Assembly: GCA_018240985.1 (NCBI GenBank)
Contig: JAFEER010000271.1
Coordinates: forward strand, 1-33,595
Reading direction: 5' to 3'
DNA length: 33,595 nucleotides
Source: Pseudomonadota bacterium
GTDB taxonomy: Bacteria; Pseudomonadota; Gammaproteobacteria; Burkholderiales; Burkholderiaceae_C
Position numbers and translations under genes: made by a program. The notes under the pieces are model-generated. The model ran no database searches. It had not been told where the DNA came from and saw only the letters and a program-made list of their open reading frames with translations. This document shows positions 21,322 through 30,663 of the stretch, in pieces (the first letter of the stretch is position 1; each line of letters opens with the position of its first letter).

Positions 21322-22728
21322 CTATCGGTTGTACGCCGTCTCGCCGTGATAGCTGATGTCCAGCCCCTGGCGCTCGGACTCCTCGCTCACGCGCAGGCCC
21401 ACCAGCAGGTCGGCGATCTTGTACGCCACGAAGGACACCACGCCCGACCAGACTATGGTGAACAGCACGCTCTTGACCTGGATCCACACCTGGGCGCCCA
21501 TGTGGAAGGTGTCGGGCGTGGCGCCGCCCGTGCCGCCCAGGCCCTGGGCCGCGAACACGCCGGTCAGGATGGCGCCGACGATGCCGCCCACGCCATGCAC
21601 GCCGAACACGTCGAAGGCGTCGTCCACCTTGAGCATGCGCTTCAGGCCCCCCACGCCCCACAGGCAGATCAGGCCGGCGATGAGGCCGATGACGATGGCG
21701 CCCATGGGCCCGACGAAGCCCGCGGCCGGTGTGACGGCCACCAGGCCGGCGACGGCGCCCGAGGCCGCGCCCAGCATCGAGGCCTTGCCCTTGTGCAGCG
21801 CCTCGCCGGCACTCCACGACAGCGTGGCTGCCGCGGTGGCCAGCACGGTGTTGACGAAGGCCAAGCCGGCGACGGCGTTGGCGGCCCCGGCCGAGCCGGC
21901 ATTGAAGCCGAACCAGCCCACCCACAGCAGCGACGCGCCCACCATGGTCAGCGTCAGCGAGTGCGGCGTGAACGCCTCGCGCCCAAAGCCAATGCGTTTG
22001 CCCACCATGTAGGAGCCCACCAGGCCGGCAATGCCGGCGTTGATGTGCACCACGGTGCCGCCGGCAAAGTCCAGCGCGCCGTCGGCCGCCAGCAGGCCGC
22101 CGCCCCAGACGATATGCGCCATGGGCACGTAGCTGAAGGTGAACCAGAGCAGGGCGAAGATCAGCACGGCGGAGAACTTGATGCGCTCGGCGAACGAGCC
22201 CACGATCAGCGCCACGGTGATGGCAGCAAACGTGCCCTGGAAGGCGAAGAACACGTATTCGGGGATGGTGGTGAGGGCCCCAAAGGTCTGCATGTTCACG
22301 CCGCGCAGAAAGACCTTGGACAGGTCGCCCAGGAACCGGCCCTCGCCCGCGAACGCCAGGCTGTAGCCATAGAGGGCCCACAGCAGCGACACCAGGGCGA
22401 ACACCACGAACACCTGCACCAGCACCGACAGCATGTTCTTGGCCCGCCCCAGGCCGCCGTAGAACAGGGCCAGGCCGGGGATGGTCATGAGGATCACCAG
22501 CAGCGTGGAGGTCAGCATCCAGGCGGTGTCGCCGGAGTCGATATGGGGCGCGGGCGCCGCGGCCGGTACCTCGGCGGGCGCGGGCGCGGCATCGGCGGCG
22601 GCGGATGCAGCGGCGGGGGCGCTGGCCTCGGCCACCGGTTCGGCCGTGGCGGGCGCCTGCGCCAGCGCGGCGCTGCCGCCGGCCAGCAGGCTCAAGCCCA
22701 GCAATAGAGAAGCAAGCAGTTTTTTCAT
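21322..22728 (-). CDS. amtB: Ammonium transporter AmtB
   Basis: 468 residues: a cleavable signal-like N-terminus (KKLLASLLLGLSLLAGGSAALAQ), an Ala/Pro-rich linker, then eleven membrane segments. Family signatures are DTAWMLTSTLLVILMTIPGLALFYGGL, FAGGTVVHINAGIAGLVGSYMVGKRIG (first pore His) and the twin-helix DDAFDVFGVHGVGGIVGAILTGVFA (second pore His). It conducts ammonium/ammonia into the cytoplasm when nitrogen is scarce and is blocked by GlnK, whose gene starts the preceding frame 21 bases upstream. Transcription is likely from the sigma-54 promoter at 23885-23900 through the porin and glnK genes. Confidence 0.97.
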   Translation of the reverse strand: MKKLLASLLLGLSLLAGGSAALAQAPATAEPVAEASAPAAASAAADAAPAPAEVPAAAPAPHIDSGDTAWMLTSTLLVILMTIPGLALFYGGLGRAKNMLSVLVQVFVVFALVSLLWALYGYSLAFAGEGRFLGDLSKVFLRGVNMQTFGALTTIPEYVFFAFQGTFAAITVALIVGSFAERIKFSAVLIFALLWFTFSYVPMAHIVWGGGLLAADGALDFAGGTVVHINAGIAGLVGSYMVGKRIGFGREAFTPHSLTLTMVGASLLWVGWFGFNAGSAGAANAVAGLAFVNTVLATAAATLSWSAGEALHKGKASMLGAASGAVAGLVAVTPAAGFVGPMGAIVIGLIAGLICLWGVGGLKRMLKVDDAFDVFGVHGVGGIVGAILTGVFAAQGLGGTGGATPDTFHMGAQVWIQVKSVLFTIVWSGVVSFVAYKIADLLVGLRVSEESERQGLDISYHGETAYNR

Positions 22729-22749
22729 GACGGATCTCCGTGGCTGGGG

Positions 22750-23839
<1,090 letters not shown>

Positions 23840-23884
23840 GATTCCTCCGGTGGTGTGTGTGTGGAAAGCAGACACAACCCCCAA

Positions 23885-23900
23885 TGCACAGACCGTGCCA
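23885..23900 (-). promoter_or_regulatory. Sigma-54 promoter of the porin-glnK-amtB operon
   Basis: On the minus strand the sequence TGGCACG-GTCT-GTGCA differs from the sigma-54 consensus TGGCACG-N4-TTGCW at one position. It has the invariant GG and GC 10 bases apart. It lies about 46 bases before the ATG at 23839, the expected place for a -24/-12 promoter of a nitrogen-regulated operon. Confidence 0.8.
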
Positions 23901-23952
23901 GCCACCCTGCAGGTACATTTGACGTCCAGGATGCAGCCCCGCCGCAGGGCCT

Positions 23953-23969
23953 TGCACCAGATTGGGGAG
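23953..23969. promoter_or_regulatory. Partial NtrC-binding site
   Basis: TGCACCA-GAT-TGGGGAG matches the NtrC dyad TGCACCA-N3-TGGTGCA at 11 of 14 positions (perfect left half, weaker right half). Its centre is about 60 bases upstream of the sigma-54 -24 element. It lies just before the divergent comM start codon (23981), so bound NtrC could also affect comM. Confidence 0.5.
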
Positions 23970-23980
23970 GGTTCCACGCC

Positions 23981-25516
23981 ATGAGTCTTGCTTTGGTGCA
24001 AAGCCGCGCCCTGTTGGGCCTGCAGGCCAGCGCCGTCACCGTGGAGGTGCATCTGGCCAATGGCCTGCCCAGCTTCACGCTGGTGGGCCTGGCCGATGTC
24101 GAGGTCAAGGAGGCACGCGAGCGCGTGCGCTCGGCGCTGCTGAACGCGGGGCTGGAGTTTCCGGCCAACAAGAAGATCACCGTGAACCTGGCGCCGGCCG
24201 ATCTGCCCAAGGACTCGGGGCGCTTCGACCTGCCGATCGCGCTGGGCATCCTGGCCGCCAGCGGGCAGATAGCCGCGGCGCGCCTGGCCGGCTGGGAGTT
24301 TGCCGGCGAGCTGTCGCTGTCCGGCCTGCTGCGCCCGGTGCGCGGGGCGCTGGCCACCAGCCTGGCGCTGCGCGCGCTGGATGAGCCCCCGCGCATGGTG
24401 CTGCCGCCCGGCAGCGCCGAGGAAGCCGCCCTGGTGCCCGGCGCCGAGATCTACCGCGCGCGCCACCTGCTGGACGTGGTGCGGCAGTTTCTGCCCGCGG
24501 GCAAGGCCCCGGAGGTCGAGGATGACGACGGCTGGCACCACCTGCAGCCCACGCCCCCGGCGATCCATGACGACGGCCCCGACCTGGCCGACGTGAAGGG
24601 CCAGGCCGCGGCCAAGCGCGCGCTGGAGATCGCGGCGGCCGGCGGCCATGGCCTGCTGCTGGTGGGCCCGCCAGGTTCGGGCAAGTCCATGCTGGCGCAG
24701 CGCTTTGCCGGCCTGCTGCCGCCCATGAGCGTGGAGCAGGCGCTGGAGAGCGCGGCCATCGCCAGCCTTGCCGGGCGCTTTACCGGCGCGCAATGGATGC
24801 GGCGCATCACTGCCAGCCCGCACCACAGCTGCAGCGCCGTGGCCCTGGTGGGCGGGGGCTCGCCGCCGCGGCCGGGCGAGATCTCGCTGGCGCATGAAGG
24901 CGTCTTGTTCCTGGACGAATTCCCGGAATTTGCCCGCAGCGCCCTGGAGGCCCTGCGCGAACCGCTGGAGAGCGGGCGCATCACCATTTCGCGCGCGGCG
25001 CAGCGCGCCGAGTTTCCGGCGCGCTTTCAGCTCGTCGCCGCCATGAACCCCTGCCCCTGCGGCTTTGCGGGCTCCGGCCAGCGCGCCTGCCGCTGTACGC
25101 CAGATCAGGTGGCGCGCTACCAGGCCAAGCTCAGCGGCCCCTTGCTCGATCGCATCGACCTGCATGTGGAGGTGCCGCAGCTGCCCGCCGAAGACCTGTT
25201 GAGCGCCCCCGCCGGCGAGGCCAGCGGCGCCGTGCGCGAGCGCGTGGCCCGGGCGCACGCGCGCGCCATCCAGCGCCAGGGCGCACCGAATCAGGCGCTG
25301 CAGGGCCGGCAGCTAGACCAGCTGGTGGCGCTGGACGAGGCCGCCGCGCGCTTCTTGCAGACCGCCGCGGCGCGCCTGGCCTGGTCGGCGCGCAGCACGC
25401 ATCGCGCGCTGAAGGTGGCGCGCACGATTGCCGACCTGGCGGCGTCCGAGCATGTCACCGTGGCCCATGTGGCCGAGGCGGTGCAGTACCGGCGCGTGCT
25501 GCGTGCTACTGTTTAA
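23981..25516 (+). CDS. comM: ComM/YifB-family Mg-chelatase-like AAA ATPase
   Basis: 511 residues from the ATG at 23981, which gives the family N-terminus MSLALVQSRALLGLQASAV. An N-terminal Lon-protease-like domain (about 1-165; HLANGLPSFTLVGLAD, KDSGRFDLPIALGILAASG) precedes a Mg-chelatase AAA+ domain with Walker A GPPGSGKS near residues 228-236 and Walker B GVLFLDEFPEF near 305-312. Also present are the AMNPCPCGFAGSGQRACRC cysteine-rich insertion and a C-terminal helical domain. ComM is a hexameric helicase that drives branch migration during integration of transforming DNA. It is divergent from the nitrogen operon and seems monocistronic. Confidence 0.95.
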   Translation: MSLALVQSRALLGLQASAVTVEVHLANGLPSFTLVGLADVEVKEARERVRSALLNAGLEFPANKKITVNLAPADLPKDSGRFDLPIALGILAASGQIAAARLAGWEFAGELSLSGLLRPVRGALATSLALRALDEPPRMVLPPGSAEEAALVPGAEIYRARHLLDVVRQFLPAGKAPEVEDDDGWHHLQPTPPAIHDDGPDLADVKGQAAAKRALEIAAAGGHGLLLVGPPGSGKSMLAQRFAGLLPPMSVEQALESAAIASLAGRFTGAQWMRRITASPHHSCSAVALVGGGSPPRPGEISLAHEGVLFLDEFPEFARSALEALREPLESGRITISRAAQRAEFPARFQLVAAMNPCPCGFAGSGQRACRCTPDQVARYQAKLSGPLLDRIDLHVEVPQLPAEDLLSAPAGEASGAVRERVARAHARAIQRQGAPNQALQGRQLDQLVALDEAAARFLQTAAARLAWSARSTHRALKVARTIADLAASEHVTVAHVAEAVQYRRVLRATV

Positions 25517-25543
25517 ATAGCTTTCAACAAAAGGCTTGGCCCA

Positions 25544-26740
25544 TCAGGGCGCGGCCGGGCGCAGCTTCTTCACCTCGGCGTCAGTCGGCTGGAACTTCGC
25601 GCCATCCAGGTACTTGAAGTCCACCATCACGCCCTTGCCGCCGTACAGGCCCGTCTTGCCGACAAAGGCGCCCATGGTGGACTGGTGATCCTGGGCACGG
25701 AAGGTGATGGGCCCGATGGGCGTGCGCACCTCCAGGCCGCGGAAGGCGGCGATGAGCTTCTCGGTGTCGGCGCTGCCGGCCTTGCGCAGGCCCATGGCGA
25801 TGGACTGCATGGCGTTGTAGCCGACCAGCGAGCCGGCGCGCGGGTAGTCCTTGAAGCGCTTGCGATAGGCCGTGGCAAAACCGTCGTGGTCGGGTGCGAA
25901 CAGGGCATACCAGGGGTAGCCGGTGACCACCCAGCCCTGCGGCGCCTCGTCCTTGAGCGGATCCAGGTACTCGGGCTCGCCCGTGAGCAGGCTGACCACG
26001 CGCTTGCCCTGGAACAGGCCGCGCGCATGGCCCGCGCGCACGAACTGCGCCAGATCCGCCGCGAACAGCACGTTGAAGATGGCGTCGGGCCGGGCGTCTG
26101 CCAGCGCCTGCACCACGCTGCCCGCGTCCAGCTTGCCCAGGGGCGTGGCCTGTTCGGCGACGAACTCCACGTCCGGCTGGGCGGCCTTGAGCAGCCGCTT
26201 GAAGGTGGCCACGGCCGACTGGCCGTGCTCGTCGTTGGGGTAGACGACGGCCCAGCGCTGCTTCTTCATGGCCGCGGCCTCGGGCACCAGCATGGCCACC
26301 TGCATATAGGTGGAGGGGCGCAGGCGGAAGGTGTAGCGGTTGCCGTTCTGCCAGACCAGCTTGTCGGTGAGCGGCTCGGTCGCCAGGTAGAAGCGCTTTT
26401 TCTGCTGCGCATAGTCGGCCAGCGCCAGGCCCACAGGCGACAGGAGGCCGCCCATGAGCAAGTCCGCCTTCTCGCGCGTGACCAGCTCCTCGGCCGCGCG
26501 CACGGCATCCGCCGGGTTGCCGTTGTCGTCGCGCGTCACCAGCACCAGCTTCCTGCCGCCCACGCCGCCGGTCAGGTTGATCTGCGCCAGGGCCAGCTCC
26601 ATGCCCTTCTTGTAGGGCTCGAGGACGGCCGGCTGCGCCTGGTAGCTGTTGATCTCGCCGATGGTGTAGACGTCTTGCGCCTGGGCCCGGACAAAAGTGC
26701 AGGCCAGCGCGGCCAGTGCCGTGAAAAGTAGCTTCTTCAT
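25544..26740 (-). CDS. ABC transporter periplasmic binding protein (branched-chain amino acid type)
   Basis: 398 residues. A signal peptide (KKLLFTALAALACTFVRAQAQ) is followed by a LivJ/LivK-type type I binding fold: YTIGEINSYQAQPAVLEPYKKGMELALAQINLTGGVGGRKLVLVTRDDNGNPADAVRAAEELV is the typical first lobe (seen in part). VVYPNDEHGQSAVATFKRLL is the hinge region and GPITFRAQDHQSTMGAFVGK the end of lobe two. It captures an unknown ligand (amino acid, amide or aromatic acid) for an ABC importer whose permease and ATPase genes are not in the window; it is an orphan here. It is divergent from fpr. Confidence 0.92.
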   Translation of the reverse strand: MKKLLFTALAALACTFVRAQAQDVYTIGEINSYQAQPAVLEPYKKGMELALAQINLTGGVGGRKLVLVTRDDNGNPADAVRAAEELVTREKADLLMGGLLSPVGLALADYAQQKKRFYLATEPLTDKLVWQNGNRYTFRLRPSTYMQVAMLVPEAAAMKKQRWAVVYPNDEHGQSAVATFKRLLKAAQPDVEFVAEQATPLGKLDAGSVVQALADARPDAIFNVLFAADLAQFVRAGHARGLFQGKRVVSLLTGEPEYLDPLKDEAPQGWVVTGYPWYALFAPDHDGFATAYRKRFKDYPRAGSLVGYNAMQSIAMGLRKAGSADTEKLIAAFRGLEVRTPIGPITFRAQDHQSTMGAFVGKTGLYGGKGVMVDFKYLDGAKFQPTDAEVKKLRPAAP

Positions 26741-26835
26741 ACATCAACCTGAATTCGGATTGAGGGCCGATCCTTGCCGCAGCGCAACAACTGCGGGAGC
26801 GCAACTGTACCGCCAGCGCCACTTTGCTCCACAAT

Positions 26836-26859
26836 ATGCGGGTTTGCCCGCATGCGGGC
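26836..26859. promoter_or_regulatory. Overlapping palindromes between the binding-protein gene and fpr
   Basis: ATGCGGG-TTTG-CCCGCAT (26836-26853) shares its right arm with a perfect 14-base palindrome GCCCGCATGCGGGC (26846-26859). It sits in the 218-base divergent intergenic region, about 100 bases from either start codon. It could be an operator for one or both genes or an RNA hairpin; no known regulator motif is recognised. Confidence 0.35.
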
Positions 26860-26958
26860 CGGTCGGTGCAATTTGGCTTATGCCTGACGTGAATAAGAAA
26901 ACGGCGACACTAGCCACAACAGCGCAGTACCTCCCTTTTCCACCATCCATTTCCTCCC

Positions 26959-27732
26959 ATGAGCGCATTCCACGAAGAGCGTGTCCTGTCCGTGCACCAC
27001 TGGACTGATCGCCTGTTCAGCTTCACCACCACGCGCGACCCGGCGCTGCGGTTCTCCAACGGCCACTTCACCATGATCGGGCTGAAGGTCAATGACAAGC
27101 CGCTGCTGCGCGCCTACAGCATCGTCAGCGCCAACTACGAGGAACACCTGGAGTTCCTGTCGATCAAGGTGCCCGACGGGCCGCTGACCTCGCGCCTGCA
27201 GCATATCCAGGTGGGCGACCACATCATCGTGGGCAAGAAGCCCACCGGCACGCTGCTGATCGACTACCTGCTGCCGGCCAAGCGCCTGTACTTGATGTCC
27301 ACCGGCACCGGCCTGGCGCCGTTCCTGAGCGTGATCCGCGACCCCGAGACCTACGAGAAGTTCGAACAGGTGATCCTGATCCACGGCGTGCGCCAGGTGG
27401 CCGAGCTGGCCTACTACGACTACCTGACCAAGGAGCTGCCGCAGCACGAGATCCTGGGCGAGATGGTCAGCCGCCAGCTCAAGTACTACCCCACGGTGAC
27501 GCGCGAGCCCTTCAAGCACCAGGGCCGCATCAACGAGCTGATCGAAAACGGCAAGCTGGCCGCCGACCTGGGCCTGCCCCAGCTCAACCCGCTGGAAGAC
27601 CGCGTGATGCTGTGCGGCAGCCCGGAGATGCTGGCCTCGCTCAAGGCCCTGCTGGAGCACCGCGACTTCGACGAAGGCAGCACCACGCGCCCGGGCGACT
27701 TCGTGATCGAGCGCGCCTTCGTAGAGAAATAA
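26959..27732 (+). CDS. fpr: Ferredoxin/flavodoxin-NADP reductase
   Basis: 257 residues, close to the bacterial Fpr length (E. coli 248). The FAD domain (about 1-100) has LRAYSIVSANYEEHLEFL, in which RAYS binds FAD, and PTGTLL. The NADP domain has the GTGLAPFLSV phosphate loop near residue 114 and the CGSPEMLASLKALLEHRDFDEGS region near the C-terminus. It transfers electrons between NADPH and ferredoxin or flavodoxin, supplying reductant for biosynthesis and oxidative-stress repair. The protein ends FVIERAFVEK, as is usual in the family. A strong terminator follows 20 bases after the stop. Confidence 0.96.
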   Translation: MSAFHEERVLSVHHWTDRLFSFTTTRDPALRFSNGHFTMIGLKVNDKPLLRAYSIVSANYEEHLEFLSIKVPDGPLTSRLQHIQVGDHIIVGKKPTGTLLIDYLLPAKRLYLMSTGTGLAPFLSVIRDPETYEKFEQVILIHGVRQVAELAYYDYLTKELPQHEILGEMVSRQLKYYPTVTREPFKHQGRINELIENGKLAADLGLPQLNPLEDRVMLCGSPEMLASLKALLEHRDFDEGSTTRPGDFVIERAFVEK

Positions 27733-27751
27733 AAGCGCTGCCTGAAACGCC

Positions 27752-27794
27752 ACGGGCGCTCCCAGTTGCATAGCTGGTAGCGCCCGTTTTTATT
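27752..27794 (+). terminator. Intrinsic terminator of fpr
   Basis: A 9-bp perfect stem ACGGGCGCT/AGCGCCCGT with an inner CCAG/CTGG pairing in the loop is followed by TTTTTATT. It sits 20 bases after the fpr stop codon. Its stem resembles the dispersed AGCTGCT...GGCGCT element of this genome. Confidence 0.88.
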
Positions 27795-27837
27795 GGGTTA
27801 AAGCCCAAAAACAGTTGGCTATGTACATGCCGCAGAA

Positions 27838-27930
27838 GCCCCTCACCCCTCCCTCTACCCAGAGGGGCGAGGGCGATCGGTGGCGCCGGTATTTCTCCCT
27901 CTCCCTCTGGGAGAGGGTGGGGGTGAGGGC
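27838..27930. repeat. Intergenic inverted-repeat element
   Basis: The ends GCCCCTCACCC (27838-27848) and GGGTGAGGGC (27921-27930) are inverted complements. Inside are further CCCTCT/AGAGGG-type short palindromes (27851-27869, 27901-27917). About 93 bases in all, between fpr and the glycine-zipper gene, with no coding potential. It resembles the CCCTCACCC-type miniature repeats scattered in many proteobacterial genomes. Confidence 0.7.
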
Positions 27931-27935
27931 CGGCA

Positions 27936-27965
27936 GCCTGGTCTGAGACATGTCTCTAACCAGGC
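27936..27965. repeat. 30-base interrupted palindrome
   Basis: GCCTGGT...ACCAGGC outer arms enclose the perfect 12-base palindrome GAGACATGTCTC, with only a two-base mismatch on each side. On the plus strand an AAAAA run follows; on the minus strand it lies about 20 bases after the glycine-zipper stop codon. It could end or stabilise that transcript, or be a protein-binding site. Confidence 0.6.
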
Positions 27966-27984
27966 AAAAACGCTCTAAAACCCG

Positions 27985-28734
27985 TCAATACCCCCGGTCG
28001 CTCACATACACCGGTTGCGTACCCTGGCGCTGCACGGCGCCGGCGCCATCGTCCACGCGAAAGCCCTTGCCCTCCAGGCGCACGGGCGTGCCCTCGGCCA
28101 CGGGCTGGGCGCGCGTGAAGCTGCGCACCGAGCCATCCTGCATGCGCACGCGCATCTGGTAGACGGTGTTGCTGCGCACGCGCTCCTCCACCTTGTGGCC
28201 CACATAGCCGCCGCCCACGGCGCCCAGCACCGTGGCGGCCATGCGGCCCGAGCCCTTGCCGACCTGGTTGCCGAGCACGCCGCCCAGCACACCACCGGCC
28301 ACCGCGCCCAGGCCGGTGGCGGGCGCCGCCTGCTCGACGGCCCGTACCGATTCCACATGCCCGCAAGTGGCGCACACCGGCGCCGCGGCGCGGCTCTGGG
28401 CCGCCGGCTGCAGATACGGGTCGGCCGGGCGTGCCGGCGCACGCTGGGGTGGCTGGGGCTGCGCGTAGGGCTGCGGTTGGTAGCCCTGCATAGCTCTTGA
28501 ATCAGGAGCTGCCAGCGCTTGCTGCATGGGCGCTTGCGCCCGATTTGGCTGTGCCATGACAGGCTCGGGCGTGAGTGGCGCAACGGCCTGTGCCTGCGGC
28601 GCGGCCTCGCCGCGCAGGTTCTGCGCCAACAGCGTGCCGCCCAGGGCCAGCACGCTGACGCCAAGCGCGCCCACGGCGGCCCATAGCCATTTCAGGGTAG
28701 CCGGGCTGGGGGCCACGGCATTCGTGGAGTTCAT
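27985..28734 (-). CDS. Glycine-zipper 2TM domain protein
   Basis: 249 residues. One N-terminal membrane helix (WLWAAVGALGVSVLALGGTLLA) is followed by a long Pro/Gln/Ala-rich linker. A glycine-zipper 2TM domain at about 155-190 (GLGAVAGGVLGGVLGNQVGKGSG...TVLGAVGGGYVGHKVEE) follows, with small residues every fourth position. A C-terminal beta-rich tail (VYQMRVRMQDGSVRSFTRAQP) resembles the SlyB/Rick_17kDa family. It is likely membrane- or envelope-bound. Part of the linker (about residues 58-75) is encoded by a dispersed repeat element. A CATCGH-like Cys pair (CATCGHVESV) near 120-123 is a further feature. Confidence 0.85.
   Translation of the reverse strand: MNSTNAVAPSPATLKWLWAAVGALGVSVLALGGTLLAQNLRGEAAPQAQAVAPLTPEPVMAQPNRAQAPMQQALAAPDSRAMQGYQPQPYAQPQPPQRAPARPADPYLQPAAQSRAAAPVCATCGHVESVRAVEQAAPATGLGAVAGGVLGGVLGNQVGKGSGRMAATVLGAVGGGYVGHKVEERVRSNTVYQMRVRMQDGSVRSFTRAQPVAEGTPVRLEGKGFRVDDGAGAVQRQGTQPVYVSDRGY
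28505..28544. repeat. Dispersed element, copy C, inside the glycine-zipper gene
   Basis: GGAGCTGCC, 13 bases, TGGGCGCTTGCGCC: the same block order and spacing as copies A and B but more diverged (middle part about 9/13 identical to copy A). It encodes part of the low-complexity linker on the minus strand. Confidence 0.5.
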
Positions 28735-28850
28735 ATGAAATTCCTATGCATTGAAGTGATGCGCCCGGCAGGCGGGCGGCTAAGTACCTGCAGCCTAACG
28801 CGGCCACCGCTTCACAAAGCCGCGCGTGCTGTAAGCGGCGTAATGAGACG

Positions 28851-29738
28851 TCACGTCACCCTCTGGCGCGCCTGGTGCAGGGCGCAGGCGCAACTGGCGC
28901 CAAACAGCAACACTGCCGACGAGAAATAGATCCACATCAGAAACACCACCAGCGATCCCGCCGCCCCATAGGCCGACACTACGGCCGCGCGCGTCAGGTA
29001 CAGCGCCAGCAGCTGCTTGCCCACGGTGAACAGCACCGCCCCCACGGTGGCGCCAAACAGCAGGCAGGGCAGCGGCGGTTTGGGGCCGCTGCCGATGCGC
29101 ATCAGCCCCAGGAACAGCAGCACCACCACGCCGAAGGACACGGCCTCGTTGACGAGCTGCAGCAGCAGGCCCGAGCCGACGGGCAGCAGGGCAGTGGCCC
29201 AGGTGGCCAGCATCTTGATGGCCGTGGACAGCACCAGCGACACCAGCAGCAGAAAACCCAGCGCCAGCACATAGGCCAGGCCGCGCAGGCGCAGCGAGGC
29301 CAGGCGCCACCAGGCCTGGCGTTCGGGCGCCGGCTGGCCATGCAGCCAGAGCCGCTCCAGCGCCTTCTGCAGCTCGGCAAACACGCCGGTGGCGCCCGAG
29401 AGCAGCAGCACGAAGCCGGCCACCGACGCCAGCCGGCCCTGCGCCGGCTCCTGGGCGCTGGCCAAGGCCATGCGCACCACCTCGGCGCCGCGCGCGCCCA
29501 TGACGGCCTGTACCTGGCCGATCAAATTGCTTTCCAGGTAGTCCTTGTCTATCCACCAGCCCAGCAGGCCGACGATGAGCAACAGCAGGGGCGCCAGGCT
29601 CAGCATGCCGTAGAAGGACATGGCGGCGCTCATGCGCGGGCCGTCGGCGTCCAGCCATAGCTGCACGGCGCGCCAGAGCGGCATTCGCGCCGAGACACTG
29701 CTCACGTACGAGCTCACAGCCTGAATGGAGAAAGACAT
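28851..29738 (-). CDS. YihY/BrkB-family inner-membrane protein
   Basis: 295 residues with six membrane segments. Family signatures are the N-terminal DADGPRMSAAMSFYGMLSLAPLLLLIVGLLGW, the GFVLLLSGATGVFAELQKALERLW segment after the second helix, and the C-terminal AAVVSAYGAAGSLVVFLMWIYFSSAVLLFGA. Once misnamed RNase BN, the family is now treated as membrane proteins of unclear function. The start ATG 29738-29736 is the first in frame. The upstream side borders the A+T-rich patch. It appears to be its own transcription unit. Confidence 0.92.
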   Translation of the reverse strand: MSFSIQAVSSYVSSVSARMPLWRAVQLWLDADGPRMSAAMSFYGMLSLAPLLLLIVGLLGWWIDKDYLESNLIGQVQAVMGARGAEVVRMALASAQEPAQGRLASVAGFVLLLSGATGVFAELQKALERLWLHGQPAPERQAWWRLASLRLRGLAYVLALGFLLLVSLVLSTAIKMLATWATALLPVGSGLLLQLVNEAVSFGVVVLLFLGLMRIGSGPKPPLPCLLFGATVGAVLFTVGKQLLALYLTRAAVVSAYGAAGSLVVFLMWIYFSSAVLLFGASCACALHQARQRVT

Positions 29739-29819
29739 GGATTGAATGCGCGCAATCGATCGGTTAATACGAAATCACCTGCGGGCCCAGCGCGGCGAAC
29801 CACATGCCATATGGCTTTC

Positions 29820-29960
29820 TCACCAAGATTTGTCAAGCCACGCGCGCATGGGCTGCTCCCACGCATAAAAACAGGCAAGCGACACAGCAAAAGCCGGCAC
29901 CAAGGCCAGCGGCGATCCACCGGGAAATGATGCCATCAAGAACGCAGCGAGGCCACTAAA
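29820..29960 (-). pseudogene. Probable C-terminal remnant of an acyltransferase-3 family protein
   Basis: The minus-strand frame ending at 29820 (open to 30080 but overlapping the methyltransferase beyond 29956) encodes IFSGLAAFLMASFPG, then LALVPAFAVSLACFYAWEQP, then MRAWLDKSW. The hydrophobic helix followed by a Trp-Glu-x-Pro-x-x-x-Trp ending resembles the last membrane helix and tail of OafA/acyltransferase-3 proteins (EQPxxRW). No catalytic part is present, so if the resemblance is right it is a leftover fragment. The alternative is a short non-coding frame. Confidence 0.4.
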
Positions 29961-30663
29961 TATTCGCGCCTTTTCGCCGGAAGATAGCAAATCCAGCGGC
30001 CGATGACATATATTGAAAATGCGAACTATTCTTGAATAAAGCAAATTCCGTCGGATTTCCGTACACCACCCACGCATCATGGAAATGCATTGACATCGAG
30101 TTCTCCCAGTTTTTCAAAACCTGAGACATTATTGCCATATCGAATGGGTTATAAAGATACAAGACGGTTGCGGCGTTTGGCGGCACATAGTCCCTGGCAT
30201 CACCATGAATAATTTCAATGCGATCCGTATTGGGCCACGACTTCGATGCTGCCTCAATGTTCTTCCTGGCCTGCAAGTGGAGACTGTCCGAAAACTCCAC
30301 TCCAATCACTTTATCAAAACCGAATTTGGCGGCGAGAAAAAGTGCCCTGCCCTTGCCGGATCCCAAATCTACAAAGCAGAAATCTGACGGATCAATTGGA
30401 AGGCTGCGAAGAGTTGTGAAGAATTTATCCTCATCGACGGCCTCGTAAGCATACCCCCCCGCGCCATGCTTATGCGTATAACCGAGCGCACTCAAATATA
30501 CAGCCCGATTTGTTTCCACACCTGGAATTCTGTCGACAGAGCTTTTCGCCTCAACACTTCCAGCCGCGAAAAGCCTCTTGTAATAGTGCTTTATATTCAG
30601 TATCGCCAAAGGGCCGAATATTCTCCACCCATGTCTGGACCAGGTGTTTTGAATTCTCTTCAT
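29956..30663 (-). CDS. Class I SAM-dependent methyltransferase-like protein
   Basis: 235 residues from the ATG at 30663 (three upstream in-frame starts are possible). Motif I FCFVDLGSGKGRALFLAAKFG (about 96-116) is the SAM-binding glycine loop; VIGVEFSDSLHLQARKNIE carries the acidic residue that holds the ribose hydroxyls; IEIIHGDARDY and VLYLYNPFD are motifs II-III. The latter (YNPFD) is typical of histone-methyltransferase-like/DOT1-resembling small enzymes whose substrate is unknown. Codon use and base composition are clearly lower in G+C than in neighbouring genes, suggesting horizontal acquisition. It stands alone with no clear operon partner. Confidence 0.8.
   Translation of the reverse strand: MKRIQNTWSRHGWRIFGPLAILNIKHYYKRLFAAGSVEAKSSVDRIPGVETNRAVYLSALGYTHKHGAGGYAYEAVDEDKFFTTLRSLPIDPSDFCFVDLGSGKGRALFLAAKFGFDKVIGVEFSDSLHLQARKNIEAASKSWPNTDRIEIIHGDARDYVPPNAATVLYLYNPFDMAIMSQVLKNWENSMSMHFHDAWVVYGNPTEFALFKNSSHFQYMSSAAGFAIFRRKGANI

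Noticed and set aside
21142-22707. 521-residue plus-strand frame opposite amtB.
   Set aside because: Antisense reading of amtB; His/Gln/Arg-rich low-complexity composition typical of high-GC shadows.
23840-25258. Long minus-strand frame giving a 716-residue reading that includes the porin-like protein at its end.
   Set aside because: The upstream 470 codons are antisense to comM, have biased Arg/Gln/Ala-rich composition and no domain; only the last 243 residues are real.
27838-27965. Possible CRISPR or IS-end structure between fpr and the glycine-zipper gene.
   Set aside because: No regularly spaced direct repeats and no transposase; simple inverted repeats only.
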